Shown: in pieces, positions 16,826 through 26,540 of the stretch
Numbering within the stretch: the first letter of the stretch is position 1
Layout of the letters: each line of letters starts with the position of its first letter
Notes under the pieces: generated by a model
Database searches by the model: none
The model's input: the letters and a program-made list of their open reading frames with translations, nothing else
Told to the model about the DNA's origin: nothing
Made by a program: the position numbers and the translations under genes
From: Desulfobulbaceae bacterium
GTDB taxonomy: Bacteria; Bacteroidota; Ignavibacteria; Kapaibacteriales; UBA2268
Reading direction: 5' to 3'
DNA length: 64,000 bases
Assembly: GCA_018335795.1 (NCBI GenBank)
Contig: JAGXRP010000043.1
Span: 17,137-81,136 of the forward strand

Positions 16826-17076
16826 AATTGTCTGAACTATGAATTTTATGAATTCAATTCCTAACCTTCCGAAGGTTCGAAACCATCGGAAGGTTTCGTC
16901 TATATTAACAAACTGACGGGCATTTTAATTCATCCGATGACTCCCCTTAATATGAGTCACAGCTTTAATCAATTCAATAAATCTGTATCTTCCAAGTCAT
17001 CGGATGAATAAAAGAATTTAAGTGCTTCTTAATCAAATAAATCCCAACAATCTCCCAAATCATAGTTCAGACAATT
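16826..17076. repeat. MITE-like element with 17-bp terminal inverted repeats
   Basis: The ends AATTGTCTGAACTATGA (16826-16842) and its exact complement (17060-17076) frame 251 bp. Nested inside are two more inverted repeats: AACCTTCCGA with TCGGAAGGTT (16863-16872/16886-16895) and ATTCATCCGATGACT with AGTCATCGGATGAAT (16928-16942/16995-17009, 15 bp, perfect). No ORF is present. It ends 28 bp before cinA and could influence cinA transcription. The structure suggests a non-autonomous mobile or extragenic palindromic element. Confidence 0.7.
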
Positions 17077-17104
17077 CGTCACTACATTTTTATATTGGAA
17101 ATGA

Positions 17105-18352
17105 ATGAAAGCATCTATTCTTACAATCGGAACTGAGATTTGCATTGGCCAAATTGTCAACTCAAACGCTGCTACAATTGGAGCGAAATTAACTCAATTA
17201 GGGATTTCGGTAATTGCCAATTCATCCATCCCTGATAATTTGTCGCAAATTGTATCCGAGATCCGCAGACTAAACGATATTAGCGATTTGGTCATCATTA
17301 CCGGTGGATTGGGTCCAACTCAAGATGACATTACCAAAACTGCTTTGTGCCAATATTTTGAATGTGAAATGATTTTGGATGAAACTGTTTATCAATTTAT
17401 CGAAAATCTTTTCAAAAGTAAGGGCAGGGAAGTGTCGGATAGAAATAGAGCACAGGCTTTCATTCCTGCTAAAGCGATTGCATTGCCAAATTATGCAGGA
17501 ACAGCCCCTGGTTTGCTATTCGAACATAATGGCAAAATGCTTGTGGCTCTGCCGGGAGTGCCTTATGAAATGGAGCACATTTATGAAAATTCGCTGAAAG
17601 ATAGGATCCAATTTGTTCTTGAACAATCTAATTCGGAAATCGAACTTCACAAAACGATTCGTACTTATGGCATTTTCGAATCCAATCTTGCTGATTTAAT
17701 CGGCGATTCAGATAATATCCCAAACGTAACGGGACTTGCTTATTTACCATCTGCAAGTGGTGTAAGGTTGCGCTTGACTGTGCAATCTCGGGATTTCGAT
17801 TCTGCCGAAACCAAAATCAATGAAGCTGTTGCTTATCTCGAAAGTAGAATCGGCAAATATATACAATCGTATGATGAAAAACCGATTATTGATTATATTT
17901 CAAAGTTGTTTAGAACGAACGGCAAAACGATTGCTGTTGCCGAATCTTGTACTGCGGGTTTACTCGGCGGAGAATTGACCAAATTAGCAGGTAGTTCGTC
18001 ATTTTTCTTAGGTGGATTTATGACTTATTCCAATGGATGCAAATCGCAACTGTTGGGTATTGCTCCTGATATAATTAATGATTATGGGGCTGTCAGCGAA
18101 GAAGTCGCCACATTAATGGCAAAAAATGTACGTGAAATCTTCAAATCCGATATAGGTATTTCAATTACGGGAATTGCAGGTCCAGATGGAGGTACTGATA
18201 CCAAACCTGTTGGTACAGTTTGGTTTGGTCTCTCATATGGAGAGCGTCTATTATCATCAAAACAAATTTTTCCCGGAAATCGTGATGCTATCAGGAATCG
18301 GGCTGTATTTTATGCGTTAAATATGTTGAACAATTTACTCAAAGAAAAATGA
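17105..18352 (+). CDS. cinA: CinA: nicotinamide-nucleotide amidohydrolase / competence-damage protein
   Basis: A 415-residue two-domain protein. The N-terminal MoCF-like (COG1058) domain, residues about 1-165, starts ILTIGTEICIGQIVNSNAAT and has VIITGGLGPTQDDITK, typical of the ADP-ribose pyrophosphatase half. The C-terminal CinA domain (about 255-415) has AVAESCTAGLLGG, FMTYSN and ITGIAGPDGGTDTKPVGTV, the nicotinamide mononucleotide deamidase half. The family recycles pyridine nucleotides and is linked to competence in some bacteria. ATG 17105 starts the conserved N-terminus; ATG 17101 is out of frame. The stop overlaps tsaD by 4 nt, so they form an operon. The element at 16826-17076 lies where its promoter should be. 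Confidence 0.95.
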   Translation: MKASILTIGTEICIGQIVNSNAATIGAKLTQLGISVIANSSIPDNLSQIVSEIRRLNDISDLVIITGGLGPTQDDITKTALCQYFECEMILDETVYQFIENLFKSKGREVSDRNRAQAFIPAKAIALPNYAGTAPGLLFEHNGKMLVALPGVPYEMEHIYENSLKDRIQFVLEQSNSEIELHKTIRTYGIFESNLADLIGDSDNIPNVTGLAYLPSASGVRLRLTVQSRDFDSAETKINEAVAYLESRIGKYIQSYDEKPIIDYISKLFRTNGKTIAVAESCTAGLLGGELTKLAGSSSFFLGGFMTYSNGCKSQLLGIAPDIINDYGAVSEEVATLMAKNVREIFKSDIGISITGIAGPDGGTDTKPVGTVWFGLSYGERLLSSKQIFPGNRDAIRNRAVFYALNMLNNLLKEK

Positions 18353-19359
18353 AAATATTAGCAATAGAATCTTCATGTGACGAAACATCGGCTTCAGTCC
18401 TTGACGGAACAAGAGTTTGTACAAATATCATAGCATCGCAGTATTTCCATGCCAAATACGGTGGCGTAATTCCCGAACTTGCTTCAAGGGCGCATCTTCG
18501 TTCAGTGTTTGAAATTGTCAACCGTGCAATTGAAGAGTCAGACATCAAGATGGAGCAAATTGATGCTATCGCTGTCACAAAGGAGCCGGGATTAATCGGT
18601 TCATTAATTGTGGGTTCAAATTTTGCTAAGGGGTTAGCTTTACGTCTTGGCAAACCGATTGTTCCGATTAATCATATAGAAGGGCACATTTATTCAGGTT
18701 GCCTTCAAGATGAAAGTCTGAATTTCCCGTTCATTTCATTGGTTGTAAGTGGTGGGAACACTTCAATTTTCTTAGTCAAATCGTATATGAATTATGAAGT
18801 CATTGGTTCTACAAAAGACGATGCGGCAGGGGAAGCTTTCGATAAAATCGCTAAGTTAATCGGATTGCCCTATCCCGGAGGTCCGCTTATTGACAAATTA
18901 GCCAAAGAAGGAAATCCGAACACTTTCAATTTCCCCAGACCAATGATTCATGATGATAATCTTGATTTCAGTTTTAGCGGGCTCAAAACCTCTGTTAGAT
19001 ACTTTATTCACAAGCAATTTAGCAATGGTTTGCCTGAAGAAACGAAGCCAGATTTCTGTGCATCAGTTCAAGAAGCAATATGCGACGTGTTGACCGTGAA
19101 AACCGTAAAAGCAGCACTGAAACATAAAGTGAATAATATTGTTGTTGCCGGAGGTGTATCAGCAAATTCGCGATTGAGGACGCTAATGAGTGAAAGAGCA
19201 AACAAAAAGGGCATCAACGTAGTTGTGCCCAAAATGAGTTACTGCATGGATAATGCCGCAATGATTGGATTTTTGGCATACCACAAATTGCTCGAATCGC
19301 AAGATTCATTCTTTGACTTTACATACCAAGTCTCGGCATCGTCTCTGAGAGCCCGATAA
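18349..19359 (+). CDS. tsaD: tRNA N6-threonylcarbamoyladenosine transferase TsaD
   Basis: Transfers the threonylcarbamoyl group to A37 of ANN-decoding tRNAs, within the TsaB/TsaD/TsaE complex in the cytosol. The 336 residues match the family. ASKHA-fold signatures are visible: LAIESSCDETSASV at the N-terminus, YGGVIPELASRAHL, the metal-binding NHIEGHIYS (HxxxH), SGGNTSIF, the GDDAAGEAFDK-like STKDDAAGEAFDK, SFSGLKT and AGGVSANSRLR. It is translationally coupled to cinA (ATGA overlap at 18349-18352). TsaB and TsaE are not in the window. A convergent gene ends 4 nt after its stop, leaving almost no room for a terminator. Confidence 0.97.
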   Translation: MKILAIESSCDETSASVLDGTRVCTNIIASQYFHAKYGGVIPELASRAHLRSVFEIVNRAIEESDIKMEQIDAIAVTKEPGLIGSLIVGSNFAKGLALRLGKPIVPINHIEGHIYSGCLQDESLNFPFISLVVSGGNTSIFLVKSYMNYEVIGSTKDDAAGEAFDKIAKLIGLPYPGGPLIDKLAKEGNPNTFNFPRPMIHDDNLDFSFSGLKTSVRYFIHKQFSNGLPEETKPDFCASVQEAICDVLTVKTVKAALKHKVNNIVVAGGVSANSRLRTLMSERANKKGINVVVPKMSYCMDNAAMIGFLAYHKLLESQDSFFDFTYQVSASSLRAR

Positions 19360-19362
19360 ATA

Positions 19363-20103
19363 TCAAACTAACGAGAATCCGATATTATAGTATGTACATT
19401 CCTCATGTTGGCATGTACGATTTCGCATTGAAAAAGTACATCGTGCTTGGCTGATTGGCAAATCTACAGCAAATCTATCATGCAAAAATCCAATCGCTGA
19501 TTCAAGAGATATGTATGTGTCACGTTTGCAACATCTTGGTCCGTCGCTTTCTGCAACCAATTTCAAACTTTCTGCCACAATCAGATTCGTTATAGACCAA
19601 GCATCTTCATGCTGATTTTCTCTATCCATAAAAATACTCAAAAATACACCTGTTCCAATAGCAGCACCGCATGTGCCTATACTGTAATTGCAAACGTTTG
19701 GTGTTTCCGCTTTGGCTCTACGTTCTGCAATTTCGAGTTTATCGCTCAATTCGTCTTGTTTGCCTGTTTTATTTGCAATGCAAGTCAATAGTACAGCCGG
19801 AACAATAAAGTGATGCTCAGGACCGTGCATTTTGATAATTGGCGAATCCATAATCATAACAGCCAATTCAATAGGGCTATCGCCTTTGTAGCTCAAGCAT
19901 TTTTGCTTTACATGCTCTGTAATCGGTGTTTCTATGCAAGAGTCACAGATATAGTGTCCACTGTCGCAATTCATTGATGAGGTCTTGGTTCTACCGCAAA
20001 AATCGCAATGTATTTCTTTTGGGGCTTCAAGTTTATGTAAATCATCCCCGCAAATGAAGCAAGTTTTTAACTCGCTCGAGTTGTATAATTCAATTTTAGC
20101 CAT
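19363..20103 (-). CDS. DUF5714-like cysteine-rich protein
   Basis: A 246-residue soluble protein with three cysteine clusters. The N-terminal zinc-ribbon-like part has CFICGDDL and CDFCGRT, followed by MNCDSGHYICDSC. The body has GPEHHFIVPAVLL, a glycine-rich GTCGAAIGTG helix and SDGPRCCKRDTY. The C-terminus has CTFSMRNRTC and CTYY. The pattern resembles the DUF5714 family found in anaerobes and often linked to one-carbon or radical chemistry, but no function is established and I am inferring the family from memory. A TTG at 20118 would add five residues; ATG 20103 is preferred. It is convergent with tsaD and shares the minus strand with the dehydrogenase gene upstream, 150 bp away. Confidence 0.65.
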   Translation of the reverse strand: MAKIELYNSSELKTCFICGDDLHKLEAPKEIHCDFCGRTKTSSMNCDSGHYICDSCIETPITEHVKQKCLSYKGDSPIELAVMIMDSPIIKMHGPEHHFIVPAVLLTCIANKTGKQDELSDKLEIAERRAKAETPNVCNYSIGTCGAAIGTGVFLSIFMDRENQHEDAWSITNLIVAESLKLVAESDGPRCCKRDTYISLESAIGFLHDRFAVDLPISQARCTFSMRNRTCQHEECTYYNIGFSLV

Positions 20104-20252
20104 CTTAATCTCATACAATATTCAACATTAGTCATTTATGATAAGACTTTATTTGTTCAACCCAATTTGTCATATCATACACCCCTAATATACTGAAAAG
20201 CTTGGCATTGGTCAAATATTATTTTTAATAATTTGGCATAAATTCAATAAAT

Positions 20253-21176
20253 TTATTTTTTTAGCATCTCTTGGGCACATATTTTCAATCCGGCTCGGTA
20301 TTTTGTCGGTTTAAAAAATCTATCGTTGAATTTTCTACTATCAAAATAATAGTCAAATTCTTGTTGGTACATCATTTCAAGGATTTCCTTTACATCCGAA
20401 TTGAACCATCCAACCATTTTCATCATCCACATACTCATGACATTGTATCGAGCTTCGACGCCAAAAGCTTCGGCGGCGTATTCGACAAATTGTTTTCCGG
20501 AGATTGGTTCGGGGTCGGTTGGCATATGCCAGACTTGATTATAAGCATCAGCCGTATTTCCCAATATGGCAGTAGCCTTTGCCGCATCGGGTGTGAAAGT
20601 TGCGGAATGGATTACTTTATCGTTTATAATCCAAGAAGCTTTTTTACCATTTTTGAATTTGTCTAGTACCATCATAAACGAAGCTGTATTAATTGCTTTT
20701 GCTCCGTAAAAATCAGCCGACCGTGCTATTAAAGCATCAATCTCGCCTGTATCAGCTGTGCTCATAAGCATCTCGGCAATATGTGCTCTGACTTCACCTT
20801 TTTTACTGCAGGGATTGATTGGAGTTTCTTCTGTCATAGCACCGTCAACCTTACCATACATATAAACGTTATCAAAAAATACGAGCTTACACTTATTGCG
20901 AATACACGCTTCGATTACGTTATTCATTACTCGTTGCCAATCTTGCTGCCATACTGCCGTTTTGTAGGGCAATCCGGCTACCAAATAAGCAATCTCTGAG
21001 CCTTCAAGTGCTTCGTTAACTTGTTTTTGGTTTAGCAAGTCTGCCGTGAATAATTCTTCATCTCCAACGACGTGTTTTGGGTTTCTGCCAACTAAACGGA
21101 CTAAATCAGTGAATTTTGTAAGTTCTACAGCAAGGTCTAAACCAATTGCTCCGCCTGCACCAAGTATTGTTTGCAT
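20253..21176 (-). CDS. NAD(P)-dependent epimerase/dehydratase-type protein
   Basis: A 307-residue extended short-chain dehydrogenase fold. The nucleotide-binding loop is GAGGAIG at residues about 6-12. LVRLVGRNP and ADLLN (cofactor-binding Asp) follow, then AYLVAGLPYKT and VFFDNVYMYGK, which contains the YxxxK catalytic pair. A C-terminal domain includes QVWHMPTDPEPISGKQF. The sequence looks like atypical SDRs that act on small metabolites or as NAD(P)H-sensing proteins rather than a named sugar epimerase, so no substrate is proposed. A Bacteroidota-type promoter at 21218-21249 lies about 42 nt before the start. The gene appears monocistronic. Confidence 0.75.
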   Translation of the reverse strand: MQTILGAGGAIGLDLAVELTKFTDLVRLVGRNPKHVVGDEELFTADLLNQKQVNEALEGSEIAYLVAGLPYKTAVWQQDWQRVMNNVIEACIRNKCKLVFFDNVYMYGKVDGAMTEETPINPCSKKGEVRAHIAEMLMSTADTGEIDALIARSADFYGAKAINTASFMMVLDKFKNGKKASWIINDKVIHSATFTPDAAKATAILGNTADAYNQVWHMPTDPEPISGKQFVEYAAEAFGVEARYNVMSMWMMKMVGWFNSDVKEILEMMYQQEFDYYFDSRKFNDRFFKPTKYRAGLKICAQEMLKK

Positions 21177-21217
21177 ATTTTTCTCTTTAATTATTTGTTG
21201 AATTTGAATAATCTTGA

Positions 21218-21249
21218 CAAATATAAATCTTGTGATGATTATTCAACAA
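21218..21249 (-). promoter_or_regulatory. Bacteroidota-type promoter of the dehydrogenase gene
   Basis: On the minus strand TTGTTG (21249-21244) and TATATTTG (21225-21218), 18 bp apart, match the -33/-7 pattern and lie 42 bp before ATG 21176. Confidence 0.6.
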
Positions 21250-21295
21250 TATTACGTTTTTAACAAAACAAAGTTACGATATAATATTTAATAAA

Positions 21296-21324
21296 TAAAA
21301 AAAGGGTCGCATGATGCAACCCTT
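21296..21324 (-). terminator. Terminator of the porU-porV operon
   Basis: On the minus strand a 9-bp stem (21324-21316 with 21310-21302, one G-T pair), a 5-nt loop and a run of seven T follow the porV stop by about 25 nt. Confidence 0.85.
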
Positions 21325-21349
21325 AAATTTTGATTTAATCCGACTATGA

Positions 21350-22462
21350 TTAACGCCAATCTACAAGCATCGAGAATCTCATTGTGTTAGCAAGAGGGTG
21401 ATTTTCTTCGATTGTGTTGATGAAACTGAAATCAAGTTTGAAAATGTCGTATTTTACGCCGGCACCGAAGTTCCAATATTGGCGATTACCTTGTGCAGCA
21501 GGTTCGAGAAAATATCCTAATCTGAATGCAACGACTTTTTGGTACCAATACTCAGCACCAAATGCCCATTCTGCACCTGGATTTTCCCAACCTGAAATCA
21601 ATGATTTCGGTAGGGCATCAGAGCCGAGACTGTCTCTTTTGACCAACATTTTTGCCATATCGAATGCAAAGGTTAATTCGTTGAATTCATCACTATATGC
21701 TTTGAATGCAGTTCCAAGTCTCAAAGTTGTCGGTATCGGGTCTGATTCTTTAATGTAGGTGATTTTTGGTCCAACATTTTTAAGATTCAATCCAAGTGAT
21801 AATTTGTCTTGGATTCCGAGGAATTCAATATCTTGAGGTTTCCACAGAATACCTAAGTCGAATGATGCACTTGTTCCGGTTCCAGCTTCTCCGCCGGTTT
21901 GGACAGATGTAGGAGTAAGATTCGAATGGATATAGCGTAGTTGGAAACCAACACCCAAATCAGGTGCTACTATAGTCCCATATGAAAAGCCGAAAGAAAA
22001 CTCATTGGAAATGAACTTTCCTAAAGTAGTGCCATCAAAGGCAGTACGAGTAAATTCGCCTAAATTCATGAAAATGAAATTAAAGGCAACCGTGCCGTCA
22101 AGACTTTCAAAATACTGACCTATAGTACCGTAACTATAAAACAAATCAGCGTTGAATTGTGGCAACCATGGCGAAAATGCCAAAGCAACCTGTCTAAATG
22201 GAATTAACTCATCGTCGCCAAAATCTGCATCATAATTCTCGAAATAATCTAAGAACCCCAATCCGGCAGGATTCCAATATATGGCATTGATATCATCTGC
22301 TATTGCAGTTCCGGTTTCGCCACGTCCGCTCGAACGTGCATCAGGCGATATTAAAAGGAAAGGAACAGCAGAGCCGCCAGCCTGTGAGTACAACTCCATT
22401 GGCAGTGTTGTTGACATTATTATAACAGCCATCAAAGCCATTTTGATTGATGATTTCATCAA
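21350..22462 (-). CDS. porV: Type IX secretion outer-membrane shuttle PorV (LptO)
   Basis: A 370-residue beta-barrel of the PorV/FadL-like family. In the T9SS it collects cargo C-terminal domains from the translocon and presents them to PorU at the cell surface. The signal peptide is followed by the family hallmark near the mature N-terminus: AVPFLLISPDARSSGRGETG and DINAIYWNPAGLGFL. Barrel strands such as EFSFGFSYGTIVAPDLGVGF and LSLGLNLKNVGPKITYI follow, and the end is RFSMLVDWR. It starts 52 nt after porU on the same strand, the porU-porV order known from Bacteroidota, and is followed by a strong terminator (21296-21324). T9SS cargo genes lie at 26.9 and 50.3 kb. Confidence 0.92.
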   Translation of the reverse strand: MMKSSIKMALMAVIIMSTTLPMELYSQAGGSAVPFLLISPDARSSGRGETGTAIADDINAIYWNPAGLGFLDYFENYDADFGDDELIPFRQVALAFSPWLPQFNADLFYSYGTIGQYFESLDGTVAFNFIFMNLGEFTRTAFDGTTLGKFISNEFSFGFSYGTIVAPDLGVGFQLRYIHSNLTPTSVQTGGEAGTGTSASFDLGILWKPQDIEFLGIQDKLSLGLNLKNVGPKITYIKESDPIPTTLRLGTAFKAYSDEFNELTFAFDMAKMLVKRDSLGSDALPKSLISGWENPGAEWAFGAEYWYQKVVAFRLGYFLEPAAQGNRQYWNFGAGVKYDIFKLDFSFINTIEENHPLANTMRFSMLVDWR

Positions 22463-22514
22463 ATTAATCCTCCAAAAACTTTATTCATTATATTTTTTGT
22501 TATCATTTCAAATA

Positions 22515-25500
22515 CTAATTTATTTTTACTATTTTAGTTCTTGCAACTGTCGTGCCACCACTTGAGTTTGGCACTTCAATATGCACAATATATACTCCCT
22601 GCGAAACAAGATTTCCGAGATTATCTTTTCCATCCCAGACAATTTCAGATGTATGATACGTATTGACTGACGTTTTAATGTCTCTAAGAGTAACACCGGT
22701 TAAAGAAAATATTTTCATATTTACGTCAAAAGGTGGTGACATATTGTGATTTAAGACAATCGTTGTTTGTTCGGAAAATGGGTTGGGGTAGTTAAATTTT
22801 ACATTTCCTACCGAACCGTCACCATTTGGCGAGATATAGAAATTTGTTTCGGCAATAGTGAAATTATTGAATACATCCCAAGCTCTGACCTTGACTGTGT
22901 GTTTACCCGGAGCTAAACCAAATAAAAATGACTCTATAGAGCCGCTACGTGAATCTGTAAGTGATGTTGTAAACCTTTCTGTCAAATCTATCGAATTAGG
23001 CGAATCATCTATCCATGCATCAATCTTATGTCCGATACCGATTCCTGTTGAATTTATACCGGATTCGTCGAATAAATCAATAATCAATTTTGGATTCGAT
23101 GTCACTACATCGCCTTTGATAAAATCTCGCGAGTCCAAATACAAATATATTTCGGGTCCTGTAATATCATGAACGCTTGTAGGGTCGTAGCCATCTATTC
23201 TGAGATTGTGATAAGAACCTTTGGCAAATTCACCCTCTTCCGAATAAGCATAAACAAATAAGCGCCCGGGATTATCACTAAAACTAATGTCTTTCGGGAT
23301 TATAAAATCTGCAGTAAATTTTCCGTTTTCAACCTTGTACGAACTCCGATTCAAAGAAGGTCCTAACTTGGTAAAATAGAACTTGTCGCGTTTGATACCC
23401 ATAAATTCTTCAACTATTTGGTATTCGGAATCACCGTCACGTAATGTTACTAAAACTGTTCCGTTAAAGTTCTCATCAACAGATTTGCCATCCGGCAGAA
23501 ATATTCTTCCTTCTATTGTGATTTTAGATAATGCCGGTATTATTATTGGTTCATCACCGTTTTCACTTAACAAAATTCCATTAATTTTATCAATATTAAT
23601 CTGATTTTCAGGCATCAATAACTTCATAGTCGGGTCGCCAAGTAAGAAATATTTTTTATCGTTTACTCCGGTAAAATCTTGTTTCAATTGTCTTACAACA
23701 TCGCCCAATGTGTTATATCTATTTGTGTTCTGATTACGTGTAAACAAAAACTGATATAATTTGTATAATAGGTTGGCATTGAGTTGCGAATAAACAATAC
23801 GAGTCGAAGTGAAAACTGCAATTGCTGCACCTTTGCGACTTAAGAACATATCTTCGCCACCGCTTTTAGTTTCGGGATTATCAAATCTTCCAAAATCACA
23901 TGTAGCAGCCGTTAAAAAGAACATTTTGTCCAAATTAGTCATTTGCGGTATAGTTACGTCTCTATCTAAAATCTGTTCGTGACCCCATACCCGAGGGTTA
24001 CCGTGTCCTATCCAATTCAAGACCAATCCGCCTGTAGTATTGATTTTGGTCAACATATCTTGGTTAACTTTTGGTTTCAATCTGCCATTTGGAATATTTT
24101 CAGTAGGATATTCTACCAAATATATTTTATCGTACTGCATATCTTGAGCATATTTGTTTAGAACGTCCATTGTCAAAATTTCAGACTGGTCAGTATGTAA
24201 AGTCCCCTCGTAATTTTTCCCCTGTGTTGGACCGTCATCTGCCATGAGTAACAAGTTTGAGCGCCATTGGTCTAACGAAGAATTATTTTCGTAATGTTTC
24301 AATTTATCTACAAAAGCCAAACCGTCTTCATTGTTTTCGGCTGTAATTCTTCCAATGCTCAAATCCAACAAATCATCATTGCCGACGATCAAACCATAGA
24401 AGTCATCTGACGACCAAGCACTGTGGATTTCACTAAAACTTGACAAATAATAATCGAATGATTGATGAGCCGGAATATAATTAATCTTTGATGATGCTAT
24501 GTTTTTCATATCATAATGACCGTCTCCCCACAACACAAGGTATTGGGGTTTAACTTCCCAATTATACCAAGCATAAGCAATGTAATCACGCAATGCAGTT
24601 ATATCCGGCATTCCACATGAAAATTCATTATAAATATGGTCTGTGCGGACAATATGAATTTTCAAATCTGATACACTTTCGCGATATTTTTTATATTCTT
24701 GTGCAGAAATCATCAAATCAGGATGTGTCAAAACTATTACATCCGCATTTTCTTTGTTGCCACGTAAATTAATAAGTTCGGCAGGGGATACTTTGGGTGA
24801 TTTTATTTTAGATGATACGTAGTATTTGCGATACTCCCCCTGCGATAAATCAGTAACAAATTTGAATATGCCACCGGTGACGGCTGTATTACGAATTATC
24901 TTAGGATTAGATGGCGTCGTGACATCAAAACCATATATAGTTTGCCCGGAAAAACCGTTGATTGTAAATTCACTTATGCCCCTTAAATTCGTGTCTGCTA
25001 TGAAAGACAACTCATTGTCAATTGCGTAAAAACTCCGGGGATAATGAATCTCAAAATAATCAAAATATGCTATTGAGCCTGTTAAATTCGGATTTGTATA
25101 TTGCAAACTGATTATGCTACGATTGTCGTTTCCGATTTTGGACGCACTCATCGTCAGTTCGGCAAAATCACGATTTGCCATTGTATAATTTGGTAGTGAA
25201 CGTAAATTAATGGTACCTAACTTCTCATTGTTGTCAAAAATATTGAAAACACCAGGCGAATCAGACTTATGCGCCAATGCAAATCTGTAAAATATATCTC
25301 CGCTTTTGTCTAAATTATGTAATAATACCGGATTGAATGGATTTGAAAAATAAGTTCTGCCAAACCAAATCCTGCCGGCACCGGGACTATAAGGATTTGT
25401 CAAGTCCTCGTCAACAAAAACTCTATGGACATAATTTTTGGGACGATTAACAATCTCACCGCTTATATCAGCCGGAAACTCGGCTCTTTTGCCATTTCTT

Positions 25501-26540
25501 CCGCCCCAAGTCAACAAATAATAGCTTTCTTTAGAATAAGTATTCTTGTAATGTTGAATTTTTTTGCCAACTTTTTGAAAAGTGACTGTCGGTGCACCGT
25601 AAAAGATAATATAATCCAACTTTCCGTCGGATTTGTTTACAACTTGAATTGCTTGTTCGTCCATATCATTGAGCAAGGCATCGGAAACAAGTTCAGAAAG
25701 CTCTTTGCCACCTTTGCTAAATATTTTCAGAGTATTGACATCAATGTTGGCTACGTTCACACCAGATGCGGATACTTGGTTAGCATCAATTCTATAAATA
25801 CCTTCTTCAGACACAGATACTTTGAGCCATGAACCACTTGATATTAGATTCAAATCTTTTATGATTTCACCATTCATCAATCTCGGTTCATCCTTAAATG
25901 TAGTTTCGGGTTTGATGCCCCAATTAACAGCTTGACTGTAGTTTATCGCATTTGCAGCATTAGACTTAATCATGGTATTGCCCGATTTCGTATAATCAAA
26001 ATTTATTTTGACTGTAATGGAATCAAGCATATATAAAATTCCGTCTTCATATTTATAGGGGTGGATTTGCAATTGTGCCAAGTGGTGGTCGGAGGAAATA
26101 CCTAAGTATTCCAACTTATAAAATTTTTCGGGGAATTGATAACTCGAATAAAATGTAGGTTCGATACTAAGTTCAGAGAAATCGTTGAGTTTGTCGAAAT
26201 TCATGTCAAAAGGGATGATGTCGTATCCGCGAATAGGGCTGTAGTGCAAATCAAGTAATTCTGAACTGAATCCGTCCGGTGACGGTACAATGAATTTCAC
26301 GGGTAAATATTGGTCAAGTGGTTGGCCAAATTGATTTTCTTTCAAAATTGTAGATTCAAATTCAGGGTATAAGTAAACATCGCCCGAATTGCTCGTTACG
26401 AATTTGGAATTTGTAATAGCAGGGATATACTTGACGACAACTGAATTGTTGTGATAGGAGACTTCTTGAGCATAGGACGTCATTGTGACATGAAGCAATA
26501 TGATTACGAAGACGCAGTAGAGAAATTTATTTACTACCAT
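22515..26540 (-). CDS. porU: Type IX secretion sortase PorU (gingipain-family C25 peptidase)
   Basis: At 1341 residues this is the PorU sortase, which removes the C-terminal signal of T9SS cargo and attaches cargo to anionic lipopolysaccharide at the surface. A signal peptide ends near TSYAQ. The C25 domain spans roughly residues 600-950: LWGDGHYDMKN, the catalytic His in LNWIGHGNPRVWGHEQI (about residue 846) and the catalytic Cys in LTAATCDFGRFDNPE (about 881). An Ig-like/FlgD-like C-terminal domain has NYPNPFSEQTTIVLN, WDGKDNLGNLVSQGVYIV and RTKIVKIN, the sorting-domain type PorU itself carries. It is the first gene of the porU-porV operon. Confidence 0.93.
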   Translation of the reverse strand: MVVNKFLYCVFVIILLHVTMTSYAQEVSYHNNSVVVKYIPAITNSKFVTSNSGDVYLYPEFESTILKENQFGQPLDQYLPVKFIVPSPDGFSSELLDLHYSPIRGYDIIPFDMNFDKLNDFSELSIEPTFYSSYQFPEKFYKLEYLGISSDHHLAQLQIHPYKYEDGILYMLDSITVKINFDYTKSGNTMIKSNAANAINYSQAVNWGIKPETTFKDEPRLMNGEIIKDLNLISSGSWLKVSVSEEGIYRIDANQVSASGVNVANIDVNTLKIFSKGGKELSELVSDALLNDMDEQAIQVVNKSDGKLDYIIFYGAPTVTFQKVGKKIQHYKNTYSKESYYLLTWGGRNGKRAEFPADISGEIVNRPKNYVHRVFVDEDLTNPYSPGAGRIWFGRTYFSNPFNPVLLHNLDKSGDIFYRFALAHKSDSPGVFNIFDNNEKLGTINLRSLPNYTMANRDFAELTMSASKIGNDNRSIISLQYTNPNLTGSIAYFDYFEIHYPRSFYAIDNELSFIADTNLRGISEFTINGFSGQTIYGFDVTTPSNPKIIRNTAVTGGIFKFVTDLSQGEYRKYYVSSKIKSPKVSPAELINLRGNKENADVIVLTHPDLMISAQEYKKYRESVSDLKIHIVRTDHIYNEFSCGMPDITALRDYIAYAWYNWEVKPQYLVLWGDGHYDMKNIASSKINYIPAHQSFDYYLSSFSEIHSAWSSDDFYGLIVGNDDLLDLSIGRITAENNEDGLAFVDKLKHYENNSSLDQWRSNLLLMADDGPTQGKNYEGTLHTDQSEILTMDVLNKYAQDMQYDKIYLVEYPTENIPNGRLKPKVNQDMLTKINTTGGLVLNWIGHGNPRVWGHEQILDRDVTIPQMTNLDKMFFLTAATCDFGRFDNPETKSGGEDMFLSRKGAAIAVFTSTRIVYSQLNANLLYKLYQFLFTRNQNTNRYNTLGDVVRQLKQDFTGVNDKKYFLLGDPTMKLLMPENQINIDKINGILLSENGDEPIIIPALSKITIEGRIFLPDGKSVDENFNGTVLVTLRDGDSEYQIVEEFMGIKRDKFYFTKLGPSLNRSSYKVENGKFTADFIIPKDISFSDNPGRLFVYAYSEEGEFAKGSYHNLRIDGYDPTSVHDITGPEIYLYLDSRDFIKGDVVTSNPKLIIDLFDESGINSTGIGIGHKIDAWIDDSPNSIDLTERFTTSLTDSRSGSIESFLFGLAPGKHTVKVRAWDVFNNFTIAETNFYISPNGDGSVGNVKFNYPNPFSEQTTIVLNHNMSPPFDVNMKIFSLTGVTLRDIKTSVNTYHTSEIVWDGKDNLGNLVSQGVYIVHIEVPNSSGGTTVARTKIVKIN

